A DNA stretch of 64,000 bases from Rubrolithibacter danxiaensis (lineage in GTDB: Bacteria; Bacteroidota; Bacteroidia; Sphingobacteriales; Sphingobacteriaceae). This document shows positions 40,256 through 49,800 of the stretch, piece after piece. Every line of letters begins with the position of its first letter. The first letter of the stretch is position 1. The notes beneath the pieces are model-generated. The model made no database searches and was not told where the DNA came from. It was given only the letters and a program-made list of their open reading frames with translations. The translations under genes were made by a program, and so were the position numbers. The stretch spans positions 1 through 64,000 of the forward strand of contig NZ_JBKOPS010000008.1 in the NCBI RefSeq assembly GCF_047272945.1, given 5' to 3'.

Positions 40256-42355
40256 TTATATTTCTCCGTTCCTCTTCCTGCTAAACCATTCAAGACTTAA
40301 AAGAGCAATCAGAATAAAAAACAGGAATTTCAGCTCAATAAGTTCCTTATAAGTTTTTTCTTCAACCGAGATCGTCTTTATCAATTCATTTTCTTTAATT
40401 AACTCCGGAAGCTTACTTAAATCCTCCGGATAAATCATTTTACCGTTAGTAGCATGTGCAAGCGAGTATAGCAATTGATGATTTGCCGTTGTTTGCTGAA
40501 GTTCGGAAGTTTGCTGCATTACAATAAATTTGCCTGTAGCTGTATATTTTTTACTACCAAGCGCAGTATTACCGGTATAAGTATATTCGCCTGCAGGTAA
40601 AAATCCGGCATCCAGTTCGTAACTTTTATCAGTTTTGGAAAAGAGAAATGTATAATTTTTATTTTTCTCACTCTTTATATTTAAAGACACATCGGGAGAA
40701 TTGATTAATTCAAACGCATCATTATACAGTTCCGCGTTAAAAAACACAGACTCATTTTCATCAAAAGTTGTTTTTGCCGGATACACCCGAAACTTTTGCT
40801 TATTATTTTTTGAACCCAGGTACTGAAGTATTTTACTTAATATCTCGTCTGTAACTTCGTGATTCTGGTTCTTCTCAAACTCATCCAACCGCCAGCGCCA
40901 GAACCCTTCTCCTGCTAATACAGCAATCCGTTTTTTTACATCTTCAGATAACAGCAATAATGGTTTTTCAGAAGATGATTTTCCTGCCCGTTGAGTTAGT
41001 AACACCTGGGCAGGCGCCGTAAGCTGGTAATTAGCAACAGGGGACAATAACGGAGGGAAGCCGTGAATTACATTTTCAGCTTTCGCAGACAAAGTAAAAG
41101 CATTAAATCCTGTTTTTATGGCCGGAAGAACTTCCGTAAAAGCGCCTGTCGGATTTACTTTAAGAACATTCTGAGCAGAAGAAAAGGCAGCCAGATCACT
41201 TTGAGTTCCTAAAATAAAAAAGACTGGTTTAGCTGCAATAGATTGCGTAACTAAAGATGAAGAAGAAAAAACCGAAGGAACCTGGTGCAGGATTAATATT
41301 TCTGCAGCGGCAATATCAGCAGGCTTTATTTCCTGTTGTAAAACAGTTCTAACCTCATAATTCTTATTGTTTTCTATGGCTTGCTTAATTGCAGTAATAT
41401 CTGGATTAGGAGATGCTGCGGCTATAAGCACTTTTAATTTTCCATCAATTACTTCAATAAAAAAATGCTGTTCGTTGTTCAGCTTTGAAAGCTCATTGGA
41501 TACCGGCGAAAGCCTGACAGTATATTTTCTTATTCCTTTTTTTCCAGCGGCTAAAACTACCGGAACCCGTACCTGAAAATCATTGGAAGTAATCTCTACC
41601 TGCTTTGATGAAACCGTTTTCCCTTCTTCTGATACAGTTAAAGTACTGCTTAATCCTTTACATTGGTAAGCTTCTGCATTCACTTCAATTTGAAACTGAT
41701 TGCCCTGGTAAACGATGTTATTATAATTAACATTGCTGATAAAAACATCTTTTTTAGGAACTGTGTCTCCCAGAGCAATTGTAAAAATCGGCGACTTAAT
41801 TTTTGCAGCTTCCGCCTCCGGATTTCCGCCCTTGTTGTAAATGCCGTCGGAAGCTAAAATCACTGCTCCAATATTCCTTCCCGAATACTGGTCGTACACA
41901 TGCTTTAAAAACTCAGAGATGTTCGTGGCCTTCCCGCTATAGTTAAAATTTAAGCCTGTTTTTACATTCGTACTAAAACTATAGGATTTTACCTCATACT
42001 TATTGAGTAACTCTTGCTCAAGGGCCCGGAATTCTCTTTCGTATCGCTGATTATTAAAATTACTGCTTTTAGAAGTTCCTATCGATGAAGAGTTATCCTG
42101 GGCAAGAATAATCAAAGGTTTTTCCAGGTTTCGGCTTGTAATTCTAAACAGCGGCCCTACAAGCAGAAATGCAACAGAAGCGACAAGCAGGGTACGTAAA
42201 ATAAAAAGTAATAACCGTTTTTTCTTCTGACCGGGATATAATAACCAGGCGAATCCTGCACCAAAAGCCAAACATGCAAGAATCCAAAAAATGGTATTAA
42301 CTGATAAAAGAATACTCAACAAAAACGGCATATCTACAGAACGTAAATATGCCAT
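40256..42355 (-). CDS. VWA-domain membrane protein
   Basis: A 699-residue protein with two N-terminal transmembrane segments (about 10-35 and 48-68), then a von Willebrand factor A-like domain with the metal-site motif DNSSS (about residue 86) and VILASDGIYNKGGNPEAEA. The middle region resembles a beta-sandwich and a class I glutamine amidotransferase-like part (AAEILILHQVPSVFSS, residues about 345-360), and a transmembrane segment closes the chain (LKFLFFILIALLSLEWFSRK). This is the layout of large Bacteroidota VWA proteins near BatA families. Exact function unknown. Confidence 0.75.
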   Translation of the reverse strand: MAYLRSVDMPFLLSILLSVNTIFWILACLAFGAGFAWLLYPGQKKKRLLLFILRTLLVASVAFLLVGPLFRITSRNLEKPLIILAQDNSSSIGTSKSSNFNNQRYEREFRALEQELLNKYEVKSYSFSTNVKTGLNFNYSGKATNISEFLKHVYDQYSGRNIGAVILASDGIYNKGGNPEAEAAKIKSPIFTIALGDTVPKKDVFISNVNYNNIVYQGNQFQIEVNAEAYQCKGLSSTLTVSEEGKTVSSKQVEITSNDFQVRVPVVLAAGKKGIRKYTVRLSPVSNELSKLNNEQHFFIEVIDGKLKVLIAAASPNPDITAIKQAIENNKNYEVRTVLQQEIKPADIAAAEILILHQVPSVFSSSSLVTQSIAAKPVFFILGTQSDLAAFSSAQNVLKVNPTGAFTEVLPAIKTGFNAFTLSAKAENVIHGFPPLLSPVANYQLTAPAQVLLTQRAGKSSSEKPLLLLSEDVKKRIAVLAGEGFWRWRLDEFEKNQNHEVTDEILSKILQYLGSKNNKQKFRVYPAKTTFDENESVFFNAELYNDAFELINSPDVSLNIKSEKNKNYTFLFSKTDKSYELDAGFLPAGEYTYTGNTALGSKKYTATGKFIVMQQTSELQQTTANHQLLYSLAHATNGKMIYPEDLSKLPELIKENELIKTISVEEKTYKELIELKFLFFILIALLSLEWFSRKRNGEI

Positions 42356-42366
42356 TTTTTATTTAA

Positions 42367-42383
42367 TACAGCTAATAGCTGTA
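42367..42383 (-). other. Short perfect inverted repeat between fabG and the VWA gene
   Basis: TACAGCT (42367-42373) and AGCTGTA (42377-42383) pair perfectly with a 3-nt loop, 8 bases after the fabG stop. No T-run of useful length follows on the minus strand, so termination is doubtful; an operator for the VWA gene is possible. Confidence 0.35.
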
Positions 42384-42391
42384 CTCAGATC

Positions 42392-43135
42392 TTATAACAT
42401 TCCGCCGCAAACGGGCAGTACCTGGCCGTTTATATAAGCACTCATATCAGAGGCAAGAAAAACACAGGCGTTAGCTACATCTTCTGTTTCGCCGGCTCTT
42501 TTTAGAGGAATGTTTTGGGCCCATCCCTCAACAACTTTCGGATCGAGCACCTCGGTCATCTCTGTCTTAATAAATCCCGGAGCAACAACATTTGTACGAA
42601 TGTTACGTGAACCTAATTCTTTCGCTATGGATTTGGAAAAACCAATTATCCCGGCTTTTGAAGCTGCATAGTTACCCTGTCCGGCGTTTCCCTGAACCCC
42701 AACAACAGAACTCATGTTAACAAAAACACCTTTACGATTTTTCATCATGATTTTTGAAGCTGCTTTTGTAACATTAAAAATTGATTTTAAATTCACGTCA
42801 AGCACTTCGTCCCATTGTTCCTCTGTCATTCGCATCAATAAACCATCTTTGGTAATTCCGGCATTATTTACTACAATATCCAGGTTTCCAAAATCTGCAA
42901 TTATATTAGCGATTAGTTGCTCAGCCTCATCAAATTTTGATGCATCTGAACGATAACCTTTCACTTTAGTTCCGGCCTGTTGCAACTCCTGCTCCAAAGC
43001 CTGCCCTTTTTCTACCGAAGAAAGATATGTAAAAGCAACGTTAGCGCCATGCTCAACAAATTTCTCAGCAATCTTTCTGCCTATACCCTTTGATGCACCC
43101 GTAATCAGTGCGGTTTTTCCTTCAAGTAATTTCAT
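42392..43135 (-). CDS. fabG: 3-oxoacyl-[acyl-carrier-protein] reductase
   Basis: A 247-residue SDR that reduces 3-oxoacyl-ACP in fatty acid elongation. Motifs: LITGASKGIGRKIAEKF (NADP site), NNAGITKDGLLMRM, the ISLKSIFNVTK-like helix, Ser in NMSSVVGVQGNAGQ and the YAASKAGIIGFSKSIAKELGSRNIR active-site Tyr/Lys, and VVAPGFIKTEMTE. The C-terminus YINGQVLPVCGGML is typical. Other fab genes are not adjacent, and FabG-like SDRs can serve other pathways, but the close match to FabG makes this the best call. Confidence 0.9.
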   Translation of the reverse strand: MKLLEGKTALITGASKGIGRKIAEKFVEHGANVAFTYLSSVEKGQALEQELQQAGTKVKGYRSDASKFDEAEQLIANIIADFGNLDIVVNNAGITKDGLLMRMTEEQWDEVLDVNLKSIFNVTKAASKIMMKNRKGVFVNMSSVVGVQGNAGQGNYAASKAGIIGFSKSIAKELGSRNIRTNVVAPGFIKTEMTEVLDPKVVEGWAQNIPLKRAGETEDVANACVFLASDMSAYINGQVLPVCGGML

Positions 43136-43219
43136 AATGGATTGAAAGTTTTCAAATAAAAATGTGAAAATAGGACTTTCAGCAGGAAAAATTAAAAAAA
43201 TATCCCTTAGCGCAGAAGC

Positions 43220-44638
43220 TTATTTCAGTTCGTCAAGCAAGCGGAACATTTTTTGGCGCATAAGAGCTGTTTTTCCGTTGTAATTATTTACGATAAGGGA
43301 AAACACCAGTCGCTTACCTGACGAAGAAGTTTGATACCCGCAATAAGCCAATCCGTTGTGAATGGTTCCGCTCTTCATTTTCATATTATTATAAAGCGGT
43401 AAGCTTTCATAAAAACCCTCAAACCAATCCTCGCTTTGAATGGATTGCAGAATTTTAGCCATTGTTAAAGTAGTAATCCTGTTTTCAGGCGACAAGCCGC
43501 TTCCATCTAAAATGTTCATTGAATTTTTATCAATTCCAAGTTTTTTATTCCAGAAATCTTTTACCACCTCAGTCCCTTTAATTGTTGTGCCATCTTCCCC
43601 TGCTTTAACAGCAAGTGTTTTTAAAATATTTTCAGCATACAGGTTGATGCTCTTTTTATTCAGCCAGTAAATAACTGAATCAAACGATGGGGAAGTATAA
43701 ACATCAATTGACTTTGATATCCTGGCTGGCGACTTATCATTTGCTTTTAGTATCCGATTGGTAACAGCATCGGCAGGATCGGTGTCAATCCCGGCGCTTT
43801 TTAAAGCGGTTGCAAGTCTCAACGCAGTTTCTTTTGCAGGATCAGGTACTGAAGCTGATACCTCTTTTTTTAAATCAATTGCATATGTTCCCCTTAAATA
43901 AACAACAGTTGAAAAAGGTGCTGAAAAAGCATAAACTTGGTCGCCAGTTCCTGCTTCCCCAGTTAATACTTCATTAATAATTTCGAGATCAGGCATTTGA
44001 GGTTCGGTTCTGACTAATGTTACCGGTTCACCTGCTTTCTTTCCGGGTTTGAATACTAAGTCAAACTGGTTCTCGCCCCAGGTTACTGCAGTACTTCCAG
44101 CTCCATAATAATTTCCGATATCCTGCCATATCCATCCTTGCGGAAGTGACTGACTACCAAATAAGGCGTCATCCGCAATCACACGACCTGAAATTGTTTT
44201 TATTCCTGCTTTCTTTACTGCCTGTACCCACCTTTTCAACAGAGTTTCCTTGGTTGCTCTTTCAAATCGGTGACTCCCCAAGGTGGGGTCGCCTGTACCT
44301 TTGAGAATAAGGTCGCCTTTTAATTCTCCTATGGCATTTACCGTTCCATTGTAACCCAAAACAGTTTCCCATTTATACTCTTTACCTAAAAGATAATAAG
44401 CCGTTGCAGCTGTGACAGTTTTAAGAGTAGAAGCCGGAGCTAAACCTGTATTCTCATTTTTTGAAAAGATAACATTACCGTTTTCAGCATCCAGAACAGT
44501 TAAAGAAGCCGAAGCATACTGCAGTTGTGAATCGGCCTCAAACTGCTGCCATGTTTTCTGAAGATCGTTTTTAAGAGATTGAGCAAAAACTGAAGAAGTA
44601 TAAAAAAAAATAAGAATTAAGAAGATAGTACGTTTCAT
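43220..44638 (-). CDS. dacB: D-alanyl-D-alanine carboxypeptidase/endopeptidase (PBP4)
   Basis: The ATG at 44638 (MKRTIFLIL) is preferred to the GTG six bases upstream and begins a signal peptide ending near VFAQ. The 472-residue peptidase S13 enzyme trims peptidoglycan peptides in the periplasm. The active-site motif SxxK is in GLAPASTLKTVTAATAYYLLG, SxN in LDGSGLSPENRITT, and KTG-like KSGTIHNGLAYCGY near the end. The long insert between the first two motifs is typical for PBP4. A terminator precedes it and separates it from the LysR gene. Confidence 0.92.
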   Translation of the reverse strand: MKRTIFLILIFFYTSSVFAQSLKNDLQKTWQQFEADSQLQYASASLTVLDAENGNVIFSKNENTGLAPASTLKTVTAATAYYLLGKEYKWETVLGYNGTVNAIGELKGDLILKGTGDPTLGSHRFERATKETLLKRWVQAVKKAGIKTISGRVIADDALFGSQSLPQGWIWQDIGNYYGAGSTAVTWGENQFDLVFKPGKKAGEPVTLVRTEPQMPDLEIINEVLTGEAGTGDQVYAFSAPFSTVVYLRGTYAIDLKKEVSASVPDPAKETALRLATALKSAGIDTDPADAVTNRILKANDKSPARISKSIDVYTSPSFDSVIYWLNKKSINLYAENILKTLAVKAGEDGTTIKGTEVVKDFWNKKLGIDKNSMNILDGSGLSPENRITTLTMAKILQSIQSEDWFEGFYESLPLYNNMKMKSGTIHNGLAYCGYQTSSSGKRLVFSLIVNNYNGKTALMRQKMFRLLDELK

Positions 44639-44661
44639 AAACACTCAGGTATTAAAACAAA

Positions 44662-44688
44662 AAAAGCGACATTTCTGATGTCGCTTTT
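44662..44688 (-). terminator. Terminator between the LysR gene and dacB
   Basis: AAAAGCGACA (44662-44671) and TGTCGCTTTT (44679-44688) form a perfect 10-bp stem with a 7-nt loop; on the minus strand it is followed by a T-rich run. It ends the LysR transcript. Confidence 0.8.
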
Positions 44689-44780
44689 GTAGGTCATAAT
44701 TGGTTTAGTTTGAGTTTAACAAATATATAGAAATCAGTATAACCTTGTCATCACTTTTTTAAATAAACTATAACCAACAG

Positions 44781-45677
44781 TTATAATGAGCTAAGCGCAT
44801 AGCGGATGAATTGCTTTGTCAATCCAAAATCTTCGGTTCCATGCCTTCGTATAAAGAAAAATTCACGCTTAATATTCAGGCCTTCTACAGTTAATTCTAC
44901 CAGTTCTTTTAATTCGAGTTGCTTTAATACAGATCTTTTAGATAAAAAACCTATACAGGTATCAACCAAGACAAAGTTTTTCAAAGCCTCTGTTCCGTGC
45001 AGTTTTACCTTGGCATTCAGGTCCGACAAACGGATATTCTCTTTCTGCAGTTCGCGTGCTAATGCTGATAATGTTCCAGAACCGCGTTCGCGTAAAGCCA
45101 CAGGTAAACGTAGAAGTTCATCCAGCGTAATAACCGGTTTCCTGGCAATAGGGCTATTTACAGAGCAGACAGGAATTATTTCATCAGAAGTAAAATGCTG
45201 ATAAGTAACGGATGTAAGTTTTTTTTCAACCTCCACTATTCCAAGGTCGATCTGATGATCCAGCAAAGCATCCAGAATACTTTCTGAATTCCGGTTTACA
45301 ACCTGAATATCAATATTGGGGTACTGTTTATGAAATCCAGACAAAATCTGTGGCAGAATATACAATGTAATAATTGTACTCGAGCCAAGATGTAAAGCTC
45401 CTACTGCATTGGCTTCCTTTTGAAATGTGCTTATATCGAATTCAAGATTCCTTTGAATCTGTTTTGCTTCTTTCAAATGTTTAAATAAAATTTCGCCTGT
45501 TGGAGTTAACTGAATACTGTTTCCCTTACGCTCAAACAAAGATGATTTATACATGCTTTCCAGCATCTTTATATGCTTGCTGATAGCAGGCTGACTGATA
45601 TATAAAACCTGGGCTGCTTTAGAAAAGCTTAAGTGAGAAGCGACTTCAAAAAAAACCTCGTGACTTACAGATAACAC
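44781..45677 (-). CDS. LysR-family transcriptional regulator
   Basis: A 298-residue regulator starting with GTG at 45677; in-frame stops lie just upstream. The N-terminal winged HTH is clear (FFEVASHLSFSKAAQVLYISQPAISKHIKMLESMYKSSLFERKGNSIQLTPTGEILF, residues about 9-65), followed by the LysR substrate domain (GALHLGSSTIITLYILPQILSGFHKQYPNIDIQVV, about 92-125). The closest named style is CysB/CbbR-like, but the effector and targets are not visible. No divergent target gene adjoins; asd lies upstream on the same strand behind its own terminator. Confidence 0.9.
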   Translation of the reverse strand: MLSVSHEVFFEVASHLSFSKAAQVLYISQPAISKHIKMLESMYKSSLFERKGNSIQLTPTGEILFKHLKEAKQIQRNLEFDISTFQKEANAVGALHLGSSTIITLYILPQILSGFHKQYPNIDIQVVNRNSESILDALLDHQIDLGIVEVEKKLTSVTYQHFTSDEIIPVCSVNSPIARKPVITLDELLRLPVALRERGSGTLSALARELQKENIRLSDLNAKVKLHGTEALKNFVLVDTCIGFLSKRSVLKQLELKELVELTVEGLNIKREFFFIRRHGTEDFGLTKQFIRYALSSL

Positions 45678-45741
45678 TATTTATTATGATTTTGCACCAA
45701 TAACTAATCAATACTATTTACGATTTATTTATAAATAACAA

Positions 45742-45761
45742 AAGCGGAATTTCTTCCGCTT
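45742..45761 (-). terminator. Terminator of asd
   Basis: AAGCGGAA (45742-45749) and TTCCGCTT (45754-45761) form a perfect 8-bp stem with a 4-nt loop, followed on the minus strand by TTTGTT; about 25 bases after the asd stop. Confidence 0.7.
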
Positions 45762-45784
45762 CTATCATTAATTATTACCTTATT

Positions 45785-46798
45785 TTAAGCTTCAACGCTC
45801 ACCTGTGACTTCAGCAAACCTTTTTCAAGAAGATACTCTGCAATCTGAACGGCATTAGTAGCAGCTCCTTTACGAAGATTATCAGCTACAACCCAAAGAT
45901 TTAATGTATTGGGCTGCGATTCATCCCGGCGGATACGCCCAACCAAAACTTCGTCTTTTTCATGTGCGTCTTTCGGCATAGGATATTTTAAATTTTGAGG
46001 GTCATCTACTACGATAACACCTTCCTGTTGCTCTAACAAAGACCGTACTTCATCCAAATCAAAATCATTTTCAAATTCTATATTCACAGATTCTGAATGT
46101 CCTCCCATTACCGGAATACGAACAGTTGTGGCTGTTACCCTGATTGAATCGTCACCCATAATCTTTTTCGTCTCCAAAATCATTTTCATCTCCTCTTTTG
46201 TGTACCCGTTATCCTGAAATACATCAATTTGAGGGATAACATTCAAATCAATAGGGTAAGCATATGCCATAGGACCTTCAATTCCATTACGCTCATTCAT
46301 TAACTGATCTACCGCTTTTACACCGGTTCCTGTAACTGACTGATACGTTGAAACTACCACACGTTTAATTCTGTATTTCTCGTGAAGCGGTTTTAAAACA
46401 ACTACCATTTGTATAGTTGAGCAATTGGGATTTGCAATAATTTTATCATCAGCAGTTATTGCCTGTGCATTCACTTCCGGAACTACCAGTTTTTTTGAAG
46501 GATCCATTCTCCATGCAGAAGAATTATCAATAACAGTTGTTCCTGCCTCTGCAAAACGCGGAGCCTGTTCCAAAGAAGTGCCCCCACCAGCTGAAAAAAG
46601 AGCTACATCAGGTTTTTGTGCAATTGCTTCGTCTACGGTTACAACCTTATACTTCTTTCCCTTGAATTCAATTTCCTTACCAGCACTTTTTGCTGAAGCA
46701 ACGGGAATTAATTCTGTAACCGGGAAATTGCGCTCTGCTAAAACTTTTAACATCACGGAGCCTACAAGGCCTGTAGCGCCTACAACTGCAACTTTCAT
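45785..46798 (-). CDS. asd: Aspartate-semialdehyde dehydrogenase
   Basis: A 337-residue enzyme of the aspartate pathway (lysine, diaminopimelate, threonine, methionine). The NADP site is MKVAVVGATGLVGSVMLKVL, GGGTSLEQAP follows, the catalytic Cys126 lies in IANPNCSTIQM, and the substrate/catalytic region includes VSTYQSVTGTGVKAVDQL and VRIPVMGGHSESVNIEF with the catalytic His. Length is normal. It is divergent from the large lamin-tail protein with a 65-bp gap. Confidence 0.96.
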   Translation of the reverse strand: MKVAVVGATGLVGSVMLKVLAERNFPVTELIPVASAKSAGKEIEFKGKKYKVVTVDEAIAQKPDVALFSAGGGTSLEQAPRFAEAGTTVIDNSSAWRMDPSKKLVVPEVNAQAITADDKIIANPNCSTIQMVVVLKPLHEKYRIKRVVVSTYQSVTGTGVKAVDQLMNERNGIEGPMAYAYPIDLNVIPQIDVFQDNGYTKEEMKMILETKKIMGDDSIRVTATTVRIPVMGGHSESVNIEFENDFDLDEVRSLLEQQEGVIVVDDPQNLKYPMPKDAHEKDEVLVGRIRRDESQPNTLNLWVVADNLRKGAATNAVQIAEYLLEKGLLKSQVSVEA

Positions 46799-46863
46799 TT
46801 TAATTAAAAATTTTCTTTTCGATTAATTTTTTTTTAATTTAATTCTTTTATCTGTCTGCAAAT

Positions 46864-49800
46864 ATGAGAATTATATTGCTCTTTTCCTTGCTTTTATGTT
46901 TTAATTCCGCCTTTTCACAATTAAATGACAGCTTTGAGGACGGGGATATCAGTGACTCTCCTGCCTGGCGAGGCGACCTCACAGCATATACAGTTAACGT
47001 CTCTAAGCAACTGCAAACAGTACCGAATGCCGCAGCATCAACCGTATCGTTAAGCGCAGCAAACACACTTGCATTAAATACAAAATGGGAATTTTCCATT
47101 CAGCTTAACTTTGACCCATCAACTCAAAACCAGGTAAGAATTTATCTAACTGCAGACAATGCAGATCTGAAAGGAAGTTTAAATGGCTATTTTATCCAGA
47201 TCGGAGAATCAGGCAGTACCGACTCTTATGATTTGTATAAACAATCTGGCAACACCGTTTCAAAAATAATTGACGGAACGGCAAAAACCAGGTCAGTAAA
47301 CAATGTACTTAAGGCAAAGATTATTATTTTACGAGATGGAAACGGATTATGGGAATTAAAAACAGCCATTGATGATTCTGCTGATTTTAGTACCGAGGGA
47401 ACAGTAACAGATAACACATTTAGTACATCTGCCTATTTTGGAATTTATTGCAAATACACTACAACCAATTCCGGAAAATTTATTTTTGATGATTTCATAA
47501 TTGAGTCTACCGCTCCTGCGGATACCGAACCGCCTGAACTTATTTCTGCCACAATTCTGGACTCGCTTACAATTGAAGCTGCTTTCAGCGAAGCACTCGA
47601 CACCATTTCTGCTAAAGCAAGTTCAAACTATTCCTTAAGCAACGGTTACAGCTCCCCTTCCCAGGTCTTTACTACCACAAACCCGAAAACTTATCTTCTT
47701 AAATATCCCCAAAACCTCCCCACCGGAAATTATGTACTATCTGTTTCTGGGCTTAAGGATCTAAGCGGAAATACAAATACAGTCAACACAATAAATTTCA
47801 ATTATAAACGACCGTTTATTGCGAAAAAAGGCGATTTGATAATAACGGAGATTTTTGCCGATCCTGTCCCACAAATTGATTTACCCAGCGTAGAGTTTAT
47901 TGAAATATTCAATCAAGCTTCAGAAACCATAAAACTTGACAAATGGAAATACAGCGACGAATCTGTCAACACGGTATTTTCTGACGATAGCATTAATCCG
48001 GGAGAATATATTATTTTATGTGCGAAAGCAGATACCAGTAATTTCAAAACTTACGGAAAAGTTATCGGACTTTCGCCCTGGCCTTCTTTAAATAATTCGG
48101 GAGACAGAATAAAACTAACAAGTCCGCAGGGCGAAGTTATTGACGGAGTCAATTACTCCGAGGCATGGTATGGAGATAATACTAAAAAATCCGGCGGCTG
48201 GAGCCTGGAACGAATTGATCCGGAATCAAAATGCCAGGGCTTATTTAACTGGAAAGCTTCCATGGATGTTACAGGAGGTACTCCTGGAAAACAAAATTCG
48301 AGTTATATCGAAGATTATGATTTGATCGGACTAAAAGCTGATTCTGTTACAATTTCTTCTGATTCTGTAATATCCATCTTTTTCAACAAACATCTGGATA
48401 TAGCAACTGTATCACCAGATAAATTTTCATTTAATCCCTTAGCTGCTATTAACAACCTGCACGTTAACAATTATGCAGACCAGGTGGAAATTACTTTGGC
48501 TGATAAATTAGCAGTAAATACCACTTACAACCTTGGCATTTCCGATGTTTCTGATTGTGCCGGGAACATCTTATCAACTACTTTACATTTTACAACTCTC
48601 GCTGTACCTGCAGCGCCTCCCGTAATCCCTGATACTGCCAAAATTTATATTACAGAAATCTTCGCTGACCCTTCTCCTGAAATTGGTTTGCCTTTAGCTG
48701 AATTTGTTGAAATTTATAATCCCGGAAAAGATACCGTTAATCTTGATAAATGGACACTGAATGATCCTTCAACCAAAACAACATTAAAAAGTGTAAAAAT
48801 TCTTCCTGATCAGTACCTGATCCTCTGCCCTGCTGCTGATACTGTTTATTACAAAGATTTCGGCAAAGCAATCGGGCTTTCCCCCTGGCCTTCTTTAAAT
48901 AATGCCGCTGATCAGATTGTGCTGAGAAGCCTTACCGGAAGAACTGTGGATTCCGTTGCTTATGCTGATTCCTGGTATAAAGACACCCAGAAAAAGCATG
49001 GAGGATGGACTTTGGAACGAATTGATCCTTTATCCTTATGCTCTGGTCCTTTCAACTGGAATTCTTCTCAGGATTCAACCGGTGGTACTCCGGGAAGAAC
49101 TAATTCTATTGCCGTTGTAAATTTTGATAAACTTTTATTAGTTGTAGATAGTCTACAGTCAGCCTCCAACTCCATTACGCTTTTCTTCAATAAACCTGTT
49201 GACACTGCCTTTGTAAATAGTAATAAGTCCAGTTTAAGTCCGACTTCCGGCAGTATAAACAACATTTCTTTTAGCTCGTCGTTGAAGCAGGCTGTTTTAA
49301 ACTTTAGTCAAAAGTTTGCTCCCGCGACAGCTTACAACCTTGACATTTCAGGCGTTTCTGATTGTGCCGGAAATACACTTTCAACTACTCTACATTTTAC
49401 AACTCCGGCTGTACCTGCAGGGCCTCCCGTAATTCCTGATACTGCCCAGATTTATATCACAGAAATTTTCGCTGATCCTTCTCCTGAAATTGGTTTGCCT
49501 TTAACTGAATTTGTTGAAATTTATAATCCCGGAAAGGATACCGTTGATCTTGATAAATGGACACTGAACGATCCTTCAACCAAAGCAACATTAAAAAGTG
49601 TAAAAATCCTTCCTGACCAGTACCTGATTCTATGCCCTGCTGCGGATACTGTTTATTACAAAGACTCTGGTAAAGCAATCGGACTTTCTCCCTGGCCTTC
49701 TTTAAATAATGTCGCTGATCAGATTGTGCTGCGCAGCCTCACCGGAAGATCTGTTGATTCCGTTGCTTATGCTGATTCCTGGTATAAAGACAATCTGAAA

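Noticed and set aside
44641..45677. LysR regulator as controller of dacB or asd
   Set aside because: Terminators separate it from both neighbours and no divergent target or operator is visible, so no target is proposed.
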